A DNA stretch of 37,081 bases from an uncultured Acidobacteriota bacterium (GCA_947259165.1 CAMYKY010000018.1:27363-64443), one strand, 5' to 3'; positions 1 to 8,251 are shown, counted from the stretch's first letter. A program made the numbers and translations. Notes: generated by a model from the letters alone, not told the origin.

Positions 1-1315
1 ACTTACTGGGTTCCAAGTTCAGGTCGCGGCGGCGGTCGGCTTGCCAGGTCTCTACTTCTTTGGCGGTGATGTTTTCGAAGTTCGTTAGCGCCCAATCGAG
101 GCAGGCGACCAGGTCTTCCGCTGCCTCCAGGCCCACGCCTACGCGTATGAGCCGGTCGATCCCCAGGGTGCGCGCCTCGTCCGAGGTAGCGAAGTACTCC
201 GAGACCGATCGATGGTGATTGACTTTGGTGACGAGCCCGTCGAAGCTCAGCGCGTAGCGGGGCACGCTGCTCATGACCAGTACGTCGCAGAAGTGTCGCG
301 TCTGATCCTCATCGGCGCTGTCGAGGCGGAAGCTCAAAAGCGATCCTGGAAGCGTGTAGCCGGTACGGATGATGTCGGCGTCCGGGTGCTCCGGAAGCGA
401 CGGGTGGTGGACCTCGCTCACCCGCTTGTCGTTGGACAGGAAGCTCGCGACAAGGCTGGCGCTCGTCGACCGCCTTTCGAAACGAGACTTGGCCTCATCA
501 AGGCCGCTCACCACGGCGTGGGCACGACGCCAATCGAGGATCCCGCCTCGCATCGCGAGCAGATCCATGATCTCGTTCATTTCGCGGACGCGGTTCGAGG
601 CAATGTAGCCCCACATGTTCTGGTCGCGACCGTCCATCGCTTTCGTCCCGCTGGCAACGATGAAGTCAACGCCGAGATCGAGCAGAGGGGCTTTAAGTGC
701 CCACGGAGTCGCCACGGTGTTGTCGACGATGGAAACGAGACGGGGGCTCCGTTTGCGCGCACGAGCGATCATGTCGACGAACTGGGTGGCGTCGATGGCC
801 CGGGTCAATGGATTGGAGTACGTCTCGACAAAAACGAATCGCGTCTTCTCGGAGATAGCGTCCTCGACGCGCGCAAGCGAGCCCTCGGGAACCAGGTCGA
901 TAGTGCCGCCGAGGCGGTCCGCGAGCCGCTTCATGTAGGCTTTCGTTTTGTTGTAGCTCGCCTGAACCACGACGGCGTGCATACCGGGCTCGAACAAAAC
1001 ATCGAACAGAAGCGCCGCGGCGCCCATCCCGGACTCCGCAGCGATCGCTGCAGACGCATGCTCGAGCTTTTCGATCTCGGCGATGAGCGCCTGCGTCGAT
1101 TCTGAGCCGTAGCGTGCGTACGTCGTCGGCAGATGGGACCAGCAATCTTCCGCGAGAAAACTGAATCGCGCTTTGTCTTCCTGCCACCGGATCATTGGGC
1201 CCGAGCCGAAAAGGTCGAGCTGGATCGAGTCACCCTTGGGACGGAGGAACGCCTTGCGTTGGCTTCGGATGGCGTCGTCGATCGCGTCATGAAGCTCGCG
1301 CGTCTCCGCGCTCAT
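1..1315 (-). CDS. Cys/Met metabolism PLP-dependent enzyme (cystathionine gamma-synthase/lyase family), C-terminus cut by window
   Basis: The reverse strand reads open from an ATG at 1315 to the window edge, about 438 residues, so only the last residues are missing. It belongs to the trans-sulfuration (Cys/Met metabolism) fold of PLP enzymes. Visible landmarks are VETYSNPLTRAID, followed by LVSIVDNTVATPWALKAPL (the PLP-aspartate strand), then IVASGTKAMDGRDQNMWGYI, whose lysine should bind PLP, and the C-terminal IRVGVGLE signature. The lysine motif departs from the usual TKYLNGHSD: the residues after Lys are AMDGRDQ, so the substrate may not be cystathionine or methionine. It is divergent from nothing obvious and is separated from the ACT-domain gene by a palindromic repeat. 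Family assignment is secure; the reaction (lyase, synthase or sulfhydrylase) is not. Confidence 0.85.
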   Translation of the reverse strand, partial: MSAETRELHDAIDDAIRSQRKAFLRPKGDSIQLDLFGSGPMIRWQEDKARFSFLAEDCWSHLPTTYARYGSESTQALIAEIEKLEHASAAIAAESGMGAAALLFDVLFEPGMHAVVVQASYNKTKAYMKRLADRLGGTIDLVPEGSLARVEDAISEKTRFVFVETYSNPLTRAIDATQFVDMIARARKRSPRLVSIVDNTVATPWALKAPLLDLGVDFIVASGTKAMDGRDQNMWGYIASNRVREMNEIMDLLAMRGGILDWRRAHAVVSGLDEAKSRFERRSTSASLVASFLSNDKRVSEVHHPSLPEHPDADIIRTGYTLPGSLLSFRLDSADEDQTRHFCDVLVMSSVPRYALSFDGLVTKVNHHRSVSEYFATSDEARTLGIDRLIRVGVGLEAAEDLVACLDWALTNFENITAKEVETWQADRRRDLNLEPSK

Positions 1316-1387
1316 GCCGGTGCGGGACGGCGGCGGTGTCGCGTTAGCTAATCGGTTTGTCACGGAGCGGCCTGCTCACGATCGTCC

Positions 1388-1468
1388 TTTTACCACGGAG
1401 GAGAACACAGAGTGAAGATCGTCTTGCTCCGCGTCGACTTCGTGCTCTCCGTGCCTCCGTGGTGAAAT
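1388..1468. repeat. Intergenic palindromic element, CACGGAG/CCTCCGTG family (copy 1)
   Basis: The arms ACCACGGAGG (1392-1401) and CCTCCGTGGT (1454-1463) are perfect 10-bp inverted repeats around a roughly 50-bp spacer. The spacer contains ACACAGAG on one side and CTCTCCGTG on the other, extending the imperfect pairing. Related copies lie near 4410-4506 and 22231-22289. The element lies between the convergent-facing ends of the PLP enzyme start and the regulator stop, and could form a long RNA hairpin. Confidence 0.75.
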
Positions 1469-1501
1469 CGAAAACGTCGCAAAAGATTATAGGCGATGTG
1501 A

Positions 1502-2170
1502 TCAAGCTCGTGCACCGCGTCGGGAAAAGCGATTGAAGATTGCGTCGAAGGCGAGCTGGACGTCGTCCTCTCGTAGAAAGATGGAGAACTCGGTCGCGGT
1601 GGATGCGATCTCGATGACGTTGATGTCTTGAAGCGCGATCTCCTCCAGGAGTTGGAACAAAATACCTTTGACCTTCAAGTAACGTTTATCGAAGGCGACG
1701 CTCACCGAGGCGAGGTCCTCATGGAGGATACGCGGAGGTGCCGTGAGGGCACTCGTGAGAAGTCGAAGATTCTCGGCCTCGACGATGACCGTGACCTCGC
1801 GCAGGCCCTCGGTCACGGTCATGAACCCGCTCTTGGAGTGGATGGCGTTGAAGACGCGGTTGAGCTCTCGGTGGCTCGTAGGGGATTTTGCCACCGTGGC
1901 CGCGCACAAGCCCGATTGGATGTTGACCTGGTCGAGAACGAGTTGGTCGCGTCGCGACTGGGATTGCGGCGACCGGGCCAGCTTTTTCTGAAGCCTCGAC
2001 AGGTTCATTAAAACGGCGGCGTCGGTCACTTCCTTCTTCGTCTGTGCCTCGATACTCGGCCTCAGGAACCGCGCTACCTTAGTAAGGTTGAGAAGTCCGT
2101 GATAGAAGCCGAATCGGAGCGCTTGGTGGGTGTCGACGATGTTCTCGATTGCTTCAGAAATTCGTAGCAT
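1502..2170 (-). CDS. ACT-domain protein, candidate amino-acid-responsive regulator of the lysW operon
   Basis: The protein has 222 residues. The N-terminal ~70 residues (SEAIENIVDTHQALRFGFYH, then NLTKVARFLRPSIE and VTDAAVLMNLSRLQKKL) look like a conserved helical, possibly DNA-binding, module that I recall from small bacterial ACT proteins. Residues about 150-215 form an ACT-like beta-alpha-beta-beta-alpha-beta unit (ASVSVAFDKRYLKVKGILFQ, then INVIEIASTATEFSIFL) resembling the regulatory ACT repeats of aspartokinases. It has no kinase domain. It is transcribed divergently from lysW, and the 122-bp gap holds a perfect 16-bp palindrome touching its start codon. From this I infer an autoregulated repressor sensing lysine or a related amino acid. 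The ACT domain is well supported; DNA binding is inference. Confidence 0.7.
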   Translation of the reverse strand: MLRISEAIENIVDTHQALRFGFYHGLLNLTKVARFLRPSIEAQTKKEVTDAAVLMNLSRLQKKLARSPQSQSRRDQLVLDQVNIQSGLCAATVAKSPTSHRELNRVFNAIHSKSGFMTVTEGLREVTVIVEAENLRLLTSALTAPPRILHEDLASVSVAFDKRYLKVKGILFQLLEEIALQDINVIEIASTATEFSIFLREDDVQLAFDAIFNRFSRRGARA

Positions 2171-2171
2171 T

Positions 2172-2219
2172 TGTTATGTACATAACATAGTGTCGTATAC
2201 ATAACAATATTTGTATACT
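2172..2219. promoter_or_regulatory. Operator-like palindromes between the ACT regulator and lysW
   Basis: TGTTATGTACATAACA at 2172-2187 is a perfect 16-bp palindrome, only one base from the start codon of the divergent regulator. A degenerate copy, TGTCGTATACATAACA, occupies 2191-2206, with its centre 19 bp away (about two helical turns). A third GTATAC core lies at 2213-2218. TATACT at 2214-2219 is a candidate -10 box for lysW; I see no convincing -35, which would suit a regulated promoter. The AT-rich stretch stands out sharply in this GC-rich sequence. Confidence 0.65.
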
Positions 2220-2292
2220 TTCTTGGTCGGATCCGTGAACGCGGCTAAGCTCAGAACTCATTTGTTCTCAACAACGAGGAGGAATTCAGAGC

Positions 2293-2475
2293 ATGATTGC
2301 AGTACCGACACTCACCGCGTGTCCCGTTTGCGACGGGGACGTTACCATTTCCGAAGACACTGTGGCCAATGAGCTGCTCGATTGCGGAGAATGCGCGAGC
2401 GAGCTCGAAGTCCTCTCCCTCGAACCCCCGAAGCTCGCGGAAGCGCCGGAGGCCGCCGAGGACTGGGGTGAGTAA
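2293..2475 (+). CDS. lysW: Amino-group carrier protein LysW
   Basis: This is a 60-residue acidic protein with two zinc-binding CxxC pairs (CPVC at residues 10-13, CGEC near 31-34) and the diagnostic C-terminal EDWGE. In the carrier-protein pathway, first described in Thermus, the gamma-carboxyl of the last Glu is joined to the alpha-amino group of alpha-aminoadipate (or glutamate). The substrate stays attached while it is phosphorylated, reduced and transaminated. GAGGAGGA at 2276-2283 is a strong ribosome binding site. It is the first gene of the operon, and its stop overlaps the start of lysX by 8 bp. Confidence 0.96.
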   Translation: MIAVPTLTACPVCDGDVTISEDTVANELLDCGECASELEVLSLEPPKLAEAPEAAEDWGE

Positions 2476-3337
2476 ACCCGCACTGCGGGTCGCGCTGCTA
2501 CACTCTGTCGTGCGGCGCGAGGAGAAGTTGTTGGCGGCCGCACTCGAGGCGAGAGCCGGGGTCGAGTGCGTCTTGCTCGACGACCGCGAGCTCAGCTTCG
2601 ACCCTGCGCAGGCAGCCGCAGACTACGACGCGGTTTTGGCGCGAAGCGTCTCGAGCTCACGAAACGTCGCGGCGAGGCGCCTGTTTGAAGCTGCTGGCGT
2701 ACGCTGTTTCAATCCCGCATCGGTTGGCGCGGTCTGTAACGACAAGCTCGAGACGTCGCTTGCGCTACTGCGTGCCGGGGTTGCGCATCCTGATCTGAGG
2801 ATTGCGTTTACCGAGGAGTCGGCCCTCGAGGCCATGGAAGAGATGGGTTATCCGGTTGTGCTGAAGCCCATCGTCGGATCGTGGGGGCGGCTCATCGCGC
2901 GCGCGACCGATAGCGACAGTGCGCGAAGCCTTCTCGAGCACAAGGCCGCGCTGCCTGGTTTTCAACACCACATCTTCTACATCCAGCGCTACGTTGAGAA
3001 ACACGGGCGCGATATCCGAAGTTTCGTCGCCGGCGATCGGTGTATCGCTGCGATCGTTCGCACCAGCTCGGACTGGCGAACGAACACGGCGCGCGGCGCA
3101 GTCGCGGCCAACTACCCTGTTTCGCCCGAGCTCGAAGCGGTCTCGGTGGCCGCTGCGCGTGCGGTGGGTGGAGGCATCCTCGCGGTCGATCTCTTCGAGT
3201 CCGAGGACGGATTCCTCGTGAACGAGGTCAACGACACGATGGAGTTCAAAAACAGCATCGAGCCGACGGGCGTCGACATTCCCGACGCGGTTGCGAGATA
3301 CGTCGTTGACCAGCTCCGCGCGGTAAGAGCCGCGTGA
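2468..3337 (+). CDS. lysX: LysW ligase (alpha-aminoadipate--LysW ligase, ATP-grasp)
   Basis: It encodes 289 residues from a GTG at 2468, chosen because it gives the usual family length and an 8-bp overlap with lysW. It is an ATP-grasp enzyme related to RimK that ligates alpha-aminoadipate or glutamate to the C-terminal Glu of LysW using ATP. Landmarks are [15 protein letters not shown] (lid and nucleotide region), [17 protein letters not shown] (ATP-grasp lysine and flexible loop), and the metal-binding [21 protein letters not shown] near the C-terminus. That last segment resembles, from memory, the Thermus LysX end more than archaeal ArgX. This favours lysine over arginine synthesis, but dual function is possible. 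Confidence 0.93.
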   Translation: MSKPALRVALLHSVVRREEKLLAAALEARAGVECVLLDDRELSFDPAQAAADYDAVLARSVSSSRNVAARRLFEAAGVRCFNPASVGAVCNDKLETSLALLRAGVAHPDLRIAFTEESALEAMEEMGYPVVLKPIVGSWGRLIARATDSDSARSLLEHKAALPGFQHHIFYIQRYVEKHGRDIRSFVAGDRCIAAIVRTSSDWRTNTARGAVAANYPVSPELEAVSVAAARAVGGGILAVDLFESEDGFLVNEVNDTMEFKNSIEPTGVDIPDAVARYVVDQLRAVRAA

Positions 3338-4374
3338 TCCGAGCCAACGTCGTTGGTGGATCCGGGTACACGGGAGGTGAGCTCCTCCGTTTGTTGCTTT
3401 CGCACCCGGACGTCGCAATTCAGGGGACAAGCTCAGAGAGTCTTGCTGGTAAGCCGGTCGGACGAGCGCACCCGAACCTGCGCGGTGTCACGGAGCTGAA
3501 GTTTCGTCCGCTTGCGGACCTAGAACCTGCCGACATCGCGTTCGTCTGCCTGCCGCACGGTACGGCGTCCGTGCGTTGGGACGAGCTTTTGGGACTTGCG
3601 CCGCAGCTCATCGATCTGAGCGCTGATTTCCGACTCCGCGACGCGGCGGTCTACGAGAAGTATTACAAGCGCGAGCATCCCCGGCCGCCGCTTCTCGAGC
3701 AATTCGTCTATGGCCTTGCCGAGCTGCATCGCGATTCGATCCGCAGCGCAAAGTGGGTCGCCTGCGGAGGCTGTAACGCGACGGCTTCGATCCTCGGACT
3801 CTACCCACTGGCGCGCGCGGGTCTCATGGACACGCACGCGCCGATCGTTGAAGTCAAAGCGGGCTCGAGCGAGGCCGGCCGTCAGGCGTCGGTAACGAGC
3901 CACCATCCCGAGCGATCCGGTTCGGTGCGAGCGTTTGCGCCAACGGGGCATCGTCACACGGCCGAGATTGCTCAGGCGCTCGGAAACGGAACGCCGATGC
4001 CGGTTCATCTCAGCGTGACCTCCGTGGAAATGGTGCGCGGCGCGGTTGCAACGAGCCACGTCTTCCCGAGCCGCGCGGTGAGTGAGCGCGACGTCTGGGG
4101 GATCTACCGGGAAGCGTTTCGCAACGAACCGTTCATGCGGTTGGTGAAAGAAAGCCGCGGCGCGTATCGCTATCCGGACCCGAAACTGCTGGCCGGCACG
4201 AATTTCTGCGACGTCGGCTTCGATCTCGACGTTGACAACGGAAGACTCGTCGTCATCAGCGCCATCGATAACCTCATGAAAGGCGCCGCCGGTCAAGCCG
4301 TTCAGTGCATGAACTTAATGAACGGGCTCGACGAAACCACCGGCCTGAGCTTTCCCGGTCTCCATCCGTCGTAA
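3334..4374 (+). CDS. lysY: LysW-aminoadipyl phosphate reductase (ArgC-like)
   Basis: The 346-residue NADPH-dependent reductase converts the LysW-linked acyl phosphate to the semialdehyde. The N-terminal [14 protein letters not shown] (from residue 8) is the dinucleotide-binding loop; [10 protein letters not shown] places the catalytic Cys at 147. HRHTAEI and the C-terminal [13 protein letters not shown] are the other ArgC/LysY signatures. The GTG start overlaps the lysX stop by 4 bp (GTGA), so translation is coupled. Family identity with ArgC/LysY is certain; LysY is chosen because of the lysW neighbourhood. Confidence 0.93.
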   Translation: MIRANVVGGSGYTGGELLRLLLSHPDVAIQGTSSESLAGKPVGRAHPNLRGVTELKFRPLADLEPADIAFVCLPHGTASVRWDELLGLAPQLIDLSADFRLRDAAVYEKYYKREHPRPPLLEQFVYGLAELHRDSIRSAKWVACGGCNATASILGLYPLARAGLMDTHAPIVEVKAGSSEAGRQASVTSHHPERSGSVRAFAPTGHRHTAEIAQALGNGTPMPVHLSVTSVEMVRGAVATSHVFPSRAVSERDVWGIYREAFRNEPFMRLVKESRGAYRYPDPKLLAGTNFCDVGFDLDVDNGRLVVISAIDNLMKGAAGQAVQCMNLMNGLDETTGLSFPGLHPS

Positions 4375-4409
4375 AAGCTCGACCTCGGAGGGGGATATTA
4401 GCTTGTTTG

Positions 4410-4506
4410 ACACCAAGGCACGAAGACACGAAGGACATCACCCAGTGGACCAGGACCATTCCGCTCTCCGTGAATTCCTCCGTGGCTCTGTGTCTCCGTG
4501 GTGAAA
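4410..4506. repeat. Intergenic palindromic element, CACGGAG/CCTCCGTG family (copy 2, inside the lysine operon)
   Basis: The right arm (4477-4506) reads CTCCGTGGCTCTGTGTCTCC then GTGGTGAAAA, the same sequence class as the copies at 1388 and 22231. The left arm (4410-4434) reads CACCAAGGCACGAAGACACG, a diverged complement. The element fills the only sizeable gap of the operon, between lysY and the amidotransferase gene. It ends 4 bp before that gene's ATG, where no clear Shine-Dalgarno sequence is present. Confidence 0.65.
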
Positions 4507-4510
4507 AGCG

Positions 4511-5137
4511 ATGTGTCGGTTCCTCATGATGCGGGGGCAGCAGTCTTTCGAGGTTGCGCCGGTGCTCGAATCGTTTCGGAAGATTTGCCACGATAGTCGA
4601 GAGTATCAGGGGCACGGGTGGGGAGCGACCTGGCGTTCAGGCGGCAGTTGGGCGCGTTATCGGTCGCTGTCGCCGATTTGGGAGGACGACGCGGCGCTTG
4701 CTACCGACGTCGATTTTCTAGTGGTTCACGCGCGAAGCGCTTTCCGCGACGAAGGCATCGCGATCGAGAACAACATGCCCTTCTATCGTGGCGAACGAGT
4801 CTTCGTTTTCAATGGCGAGCTACAGGGTGTACGCCTGCGAGTACCGGGGCGCATCGGGGCCGAAAAAGTATTTCATCTCATTCAAGAGCGGGACGAAGGG
4901 GATCTCGACGCGGCGCTGGCGTCTGCGGATCGATTGCTCGTATCGAAGAGTGAGCGGGTGCGCGCCATGAACATCGCGCTGACCGAAGGCGAACAAATTT
5001 ACGCAAGCTGCCGCTACGACGAGTCACCTGACTACTTCACGTTGCACTACCGCGAAGGCGACCTCGCGGCGGTTTGTTCGGAGCCTCTGGACGAGAGCTT
5101 TGTGCCGATGGCGAACGGCGAGCGACGCGTGATCTGA
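4511..5137 (+). CDS. Class II glutamine amidotransferase-like Ntn hydrolase, candidate LysW-lysine releasing enzyme
   Basis: The 208-residue protein starts Met-Cys, so Cys2 becomes the N-terminal nucleophile after Met removal, as in class II amidotransferases. Other active-site landmarks are present: HAR (73-75), NNMPF (87-91) and FNGEL (100-104, oxyanion Asn/Gly). No synthase domain is attached. It resembles the stand-alone YafJ/EgtC group. EgtC is known to hydrolyse a gamma-glutamyl amide in ergothioneine synthesis. Here the gene sits between lysY and lysZ, one base before lysZ, in an operon without lysK. LysW-gamma-lysine is itself a gamma-glutamyl amide, so I infer it may release the product from the carrier. 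Alternative: an unrelated glutaminase. Confidence 0.8.
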   Translation: MCRFLMMRGQQSFEVAPVLESFRKICHDSREYQGHGWGATWRSGGSWARYRSLSPIWEDDAALATDVDFLVVHARSAFRDEGIAIENNMPFYRGERVFVFNGELQGVRLRVPGRIGAEKVFHLIQERDEGDLDAALASADRLLVSKSERVRAMNIALTEGEQIYASCRYDESPDYFTLHYREGDLAAVCSEPLDESFVPMANGERRVI

Positions 5138-5138
5138 C

Positions 5139-5933
5139 ATGCTACTGGTGAAGGTCGGCGGTGGAGCCTCGATCAATTTGGCCGGGATTGCGCGCGACCT
5201 GGCCTCTGTCGACGAACCCGCTATCGTCGTCCACGGCGCCAATGCTTGTCGTGACGAGCTCGCGGATCGGCTCGGCCAGCCGACGCAAACGATCACGTCG
5301 GCCTCGGGTGTGTCGAGCGTGCTCACGGACCAAGATGCTCTCGACGTTCTGACCATGGCGTATGCAGGGCTGATGAACAAGCGTTTCGTGCAGTTGTGCC
5401 AACAACAAGGAGTCAACGCGATCGGTCTCACTGGAATCGACGGTGCTCTCGTGCGCGGGCGACGCAACGTAGGGATTCGCGTCGAGGAGAACGGGAAGAA
5501 ACGCATCGTGCGCGATCACTCCGGAAAGCCCGAATCGATCAACACGTCGCTGCTACGACTGCTCATCGACGCAGGCTATACACCTTTGCTCACGGTGCCG
5601 ATTCTCGATGAAGAGAGTCGCGCGGTGAACACCGAAAACGACAGCGTGGTTGCGCTGCTGCAAAGAACGCTCGAATCGCGCCGCGTCATCCATCTCATTG
5701 AGGCGCCGGGGCTCTTGGAGGACAGAGACGACCCGACGAGCGTCGTGGGCGAGATGCGTTTTTCGGAGCTCGAGGCTCGGTCGCATTCGACTCACGGCCG
5801 CCTCCAACGCAAGCTCATGGCCTTTGCGGCAATGGCTGCAAGCGGGTGCGAAGAGATTGTGCTCGCGGACGGCCGGAGCGAGGCGCCTCTGAGCGCCGCA
5901 CTTTCTGGCCAGGGAACGAGAATCCGCGCGTGA
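5139..5933 (+). CDS. lysZ: LysW-aminoadipate kinase (ArgB-like)
   Basis: This 264-residue amino-acid-kinase fold protein phosphorylates the side-chain carboxylate of the LysW-bound substrate. The N-terminal LLVKVGGGASIN supplies the phosphate-binding Lys and Gly-rich loop, VVHGANACRDELADRLG is the substrate and ATP loop, and VNTENDSVVALL corresponds to the NxDxxA segment. LQRKLMAFAAMAASG matches the GGMxxKxxAA region but has LQRK instead of GGM. The start follows the amidotransferase stop by one base, and its stop overlaps lysJ (GTGA). The paralogue ArgB would be the alternative; context favours LysZ. Confidence 0.92.
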   Translation: MLLVKVGGGASINLAGIARDLASVDEPAIVVHGANACRDELADRLGQPTQTITSASGVSSVLTDQDALDVLTMAYAGLMNKRFVQLCQQQGVNAIGLTGIDGALVRGRRNVGIRVEENGKKRIVRDHSGKPESINTSLLRLLIDAGYTPLLTVPILDEESRAVNTENDSVVALLQRTLESRRVIHLIEAPGLLEDRDDPTSVVGEMRFSELEARSHSTHGRLQRKLMAFAAMAASGCEEIVLADGRSEAPLSAALSGQGTRIRA

Positions 5934-7078
5934 CGAACCCCTACGAGCTCGACGTTTACGGCAAGAGGGGCATCACCCTCGTGCGCGGGCAGGCAACGCA
6001 CCTCTGGGATGACCAGGGTAACGAGTACCTCGATTGTATGAGCTCTCACGGCGCCGCGATCCTTGGACACGCGCATCCGGCAATCGTCGACGTGTTGACG
6101 TGCCAGGCCGCTCAGCTTGCCTCCGCGCCCGGGTCGTTTCACCATCCAGAAAAGACTCGACTGATGGAGCGCTTGGTGGGGCTGGCACCTCTCGGGCTCG
6201 CTCGCGTCTTCCTCTGCAATTCGGGAACCGAATCCATCGAGGCTGCACTCAAGCTTGCGCGCGCGAGCACGGGCCGCAGCCGCATCGTTGCGGCGAAGCG
6301 CGGCTTCCACGGACGGAGCTTCGGTGCCATGAGTGCGACTTTCGGTCCGAAGCAACATGCCTTGTTCGCCCCGGTTGTGCCTGACGTCGACTTTATTGCC
6401 TACAACAAAACCGAGGGACTCGAAGACGCGCTCGATGATCGCGTCGCCGCGCTCGTGCTCGAGCTCGTTCAGGGCGAGGGCGGCGTCCATCCCGCGGAGG
6501 CCGAGTTCATCGACCAGGCGGCGCAACTGTGTCGTCGCCACGGCATTCTTCTCGTGATCGACGAGGTCCAAACGGGCTTCGGTCGCACCGGCCGCTTGTT
6601 CGCCTGCGAGCACTACGGGCTGACGCCCGACATCTTGTGTGTTGCGAAGGGCCTCGGCGCAGGGTTTCCGATGGGCGCCATCATCGTGCGCGATGGGCTC
6701 GAGTTCCCACCGGGTAGTCACGGTTCGACGTTTGGAGGCAATCCTCTCGCGTGCGCGGTCGCGAACACGGTGCTGGATATCGTCACCGCCGGTGGCTTTT
6801 TGGAGGACGTCGAAGCGAAAGGCGAATACTTCCGAAGCCTACTCGATGGTGAAGTGCGCGGCATCGGTCTGATGGTTGCTATCGAGCTCGGTGAGCGCGC
6901 CCGACCCTATCTCGACCGTTTCGCAAACGCCGGGGTCCTCGCGCTCACCGCGGGCAAGAAGGTGTTGCGGTTTCTGCCTCCGCTCATCATGACGCGCGAC
7001 GAGATCGCGCAGGTCGGCGAAGTGGTACGCGAGGTTCTAAAAGAACCGGTTGTCGCGCGCTCAACCTCGGCGTGCTAG
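5930..7078 (+). CDS. lysJ: LysW-aminoadipate semialdehyde aminotransferase (ArgD-like)
   Basis: The 382-residue class III PLP aminotransferase converts the LysW-bound semialdehyde to LysW-gamma-lysine (or ornithine). Landmarks are CNSGTESIEAALKLAR (97-112), DEVQTGFGRTG (211-221, Asp211 contacts the pyridine nitrogen) and LCVAKGLGAGFPMGA with the Schiff-base Lys240. The GTG start at 5930 overlaps the lysZ stop and leaves out upstream residues that are only lysZ read in another frame. It is the last recognisable gene of the operon. The releasing hydrolase LysK, often found nearby in other bacteria, does not follow. Confidence 0.93.
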   Translation: MTNPYELDVYGKRGITLVRGQATHLWDDQGNEYLDCMSSHGAAILGHAHPAIVDVLTCQAAQLASAPGSFHHPEKTRLMERLVGLAPLGLARVFLCNSGTESIEAALKLARASTGRSRIVAAKRGFHGRSFGAMSATFGPKQHALFAPVVPDVDFIAYNKTEGLEDALDDRVAALVLELVQGEGGVHPAEAEFIDQAAQLCRRHGILLVIDEVQTGFGRTGRLFACEHYGLTPDILCVAKGLGAGFPMGAIIVRDGLEFPPGSHGSTFGGNPLACAVANTVLDIVTAGGFLEDVEAKGEYFRSLLDGEVRGIGLMVAIELGERARPYLDRFANAGVLALTAGKKVLRFLPPLIMTRDEIAQVGEVVREVLKEPVVARSTSAC

Positions 7079-7293
7079 TCTCCGATCATGATTTTCAGAA
7101 CCTACCGGGCCGACTTTTTCGTCGATTTCGAGCCGTTCGCCTTCCCCTGTTGCAGTTGTAGCCGGGGAGCGCGTGGCTTCCATAGGGTCTGACCCTCCAC
7201 TCCGCGACGTTCCCCAAATCGGCATCTAGCATTCGGCATCCAGTTGGTTTTGACGGCGGCAGCACTGCCGTTCGAAGGGGGACAGCTACGACC

Positions 7294-7734
7294 ATGTCGC
7301 AGATTTATATGATTCATGAGAACAGGGAGTGGACGGCACCTCTCCAAGTTGAGCTCGAGCGTCTCGGGCTTGCGTACGGAGAGTGGTTTCTTGATCGGGG
7401 CACGGTCGATCTTTCGTCGACGCCTCCTGACGGGGTTTTCTACAACCGGATGAGCGCTTCGTCTCACACACGGGGGCATCGCTTCGCCGCGGAGTACACC
7501 GGGGCGGTTTTGGCGTGGCTCGAGCGCCACGGCAGAGTGGTCGTCAACAACTCCCGGGCGATGCAGCTGGAGATTAGCAAGGCGGCGCAGTATGCGGCGT
7601 TGAACACTCACGGTATTGCTACACCGGCGACGGTCGCAGCCATTGGGCTGCCTGCGATCCTGACGGACGCGATCCTAGCGCCCTTCGCCGAGGAGGCACG
7701 CGTCGTCGAGCTCCGCCGAAGCAGGGGCCTCTAG
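7294..7734 (+). pseudogene. Truncated RimK-like ATP-grasp ligase, N-terminal part only
   Basis: The 146-residue reading frame starts at an ATG and contains the pre-ATP-grasp domain of an alpha-L-glutamate-ligase-like protein: MIHENREWTAPLQVELERLG, then GVFYNRMSASSHTRGHR and ISKAAQYAALNTHGIATPAT. Full-length relatives, as I recall them, run to about 300 residues with a KPxxGGxG loop and a metal-binding Asp/Glu/Asn triad. None of that is here: after residue ~115 the sequence becomes unrelated and stops. No frame downstream restores the missing half, so a deletion rather than a frameshift is likely. It follows the lysine operon after a 215-bp spacer in which I see only an imperfect CGGCATCTAG/CGGCATCCAG duplication. 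Confidence 0.7.
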
Positions 7735-7813
7735 ACATCGACGGCTTCGGCCGGGGATCGCGCTCCCTTGCACTATAAGGCTAGAAAGGGAGAAGATCTT
7801 GCCGGAGGCATAC

Positions 7814-8251
7814 ATGGTTCGAGCGAGGAGTCGAGTTCTCGGGACGGCGTTTGGAATCGCCGTAGGATTTCTGATTGGGACGCACGTGAGTCGTGCCGGT
7901 CAAGAACCCACGGTGTCGGACGGGTGGGTCCAGGTCCCAGCGTCGGGAGAGACGAGCGCGAGCGCGTTCGCGGTCGTGAGAAACCCAACGATGTACGACA
8001 TCTATATAGTCTCGGCGGTCTCGGAAATCGCGGGCAAGGTCGAGTTCCGTGAAACCAGCGGGGGCGAAGCGAAGGCCGCGCCCGAGCTCACCGTACCCGC
8101 CTACGGGAAGCTGACCATGGGAGCCGACTCTGCCCACTTGTTACTCGTCGATCTGAATCGACCCCTGGAGGAGGACGAGAGTGTCCCGCTGACGCTAACG
8201 ACCGACGGAGGCCTCCAACTCAAAGTGCAGGCTATCGTCCGCAAGGAGTGA
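7814..8251 (+). CDS. PCuAC-like (DUF461) exported protein with degenerate copper site
   Basis: This is a 145-residue protein with an N-terminal signal-type hydrophobic stretch (LGTAFGIAVGFLIGTHVSRA). ATG 7814 is chosen because GGAGG lies 5 bases upstream; an earlier TTG at 7799 has no such site. The core (VSEIAGKVEFRET, then LTVPAYGKLTMG, HLLLVDLNRPLEEDESVPLT) follows the periplasmic PCuAC copper-chaperone beta-sandwich. The copper-binding residues are mostly gone: the usual His of VELHE is Arg, and the HxM motif reads HLL. It may therefore act as a fold-only relative rather than a copper donor to cytochrome oxidase. Confidence 0.75.
   Translation: MVRARSRVLGTAFGIAVGFLIGTHVSRAGQEPTVSDGWVQVPASGETSASAFAVVRNPTMYDIYIVSAVSEIAGKVEFRETSGGEAKAAPELTVPAYGKLTMGADSAHLLLVDLNRPLEEDESVPLTLTTDGGLQLKVQAIVRKE

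Noticed and set aside
212-1105. Long plus-strand reading frame at the window start
   Set aside because: It lies antisense to the Cys/Met PLP enzyme, whose motifs are unmistakable; the plus-strand translation shows no known motif.
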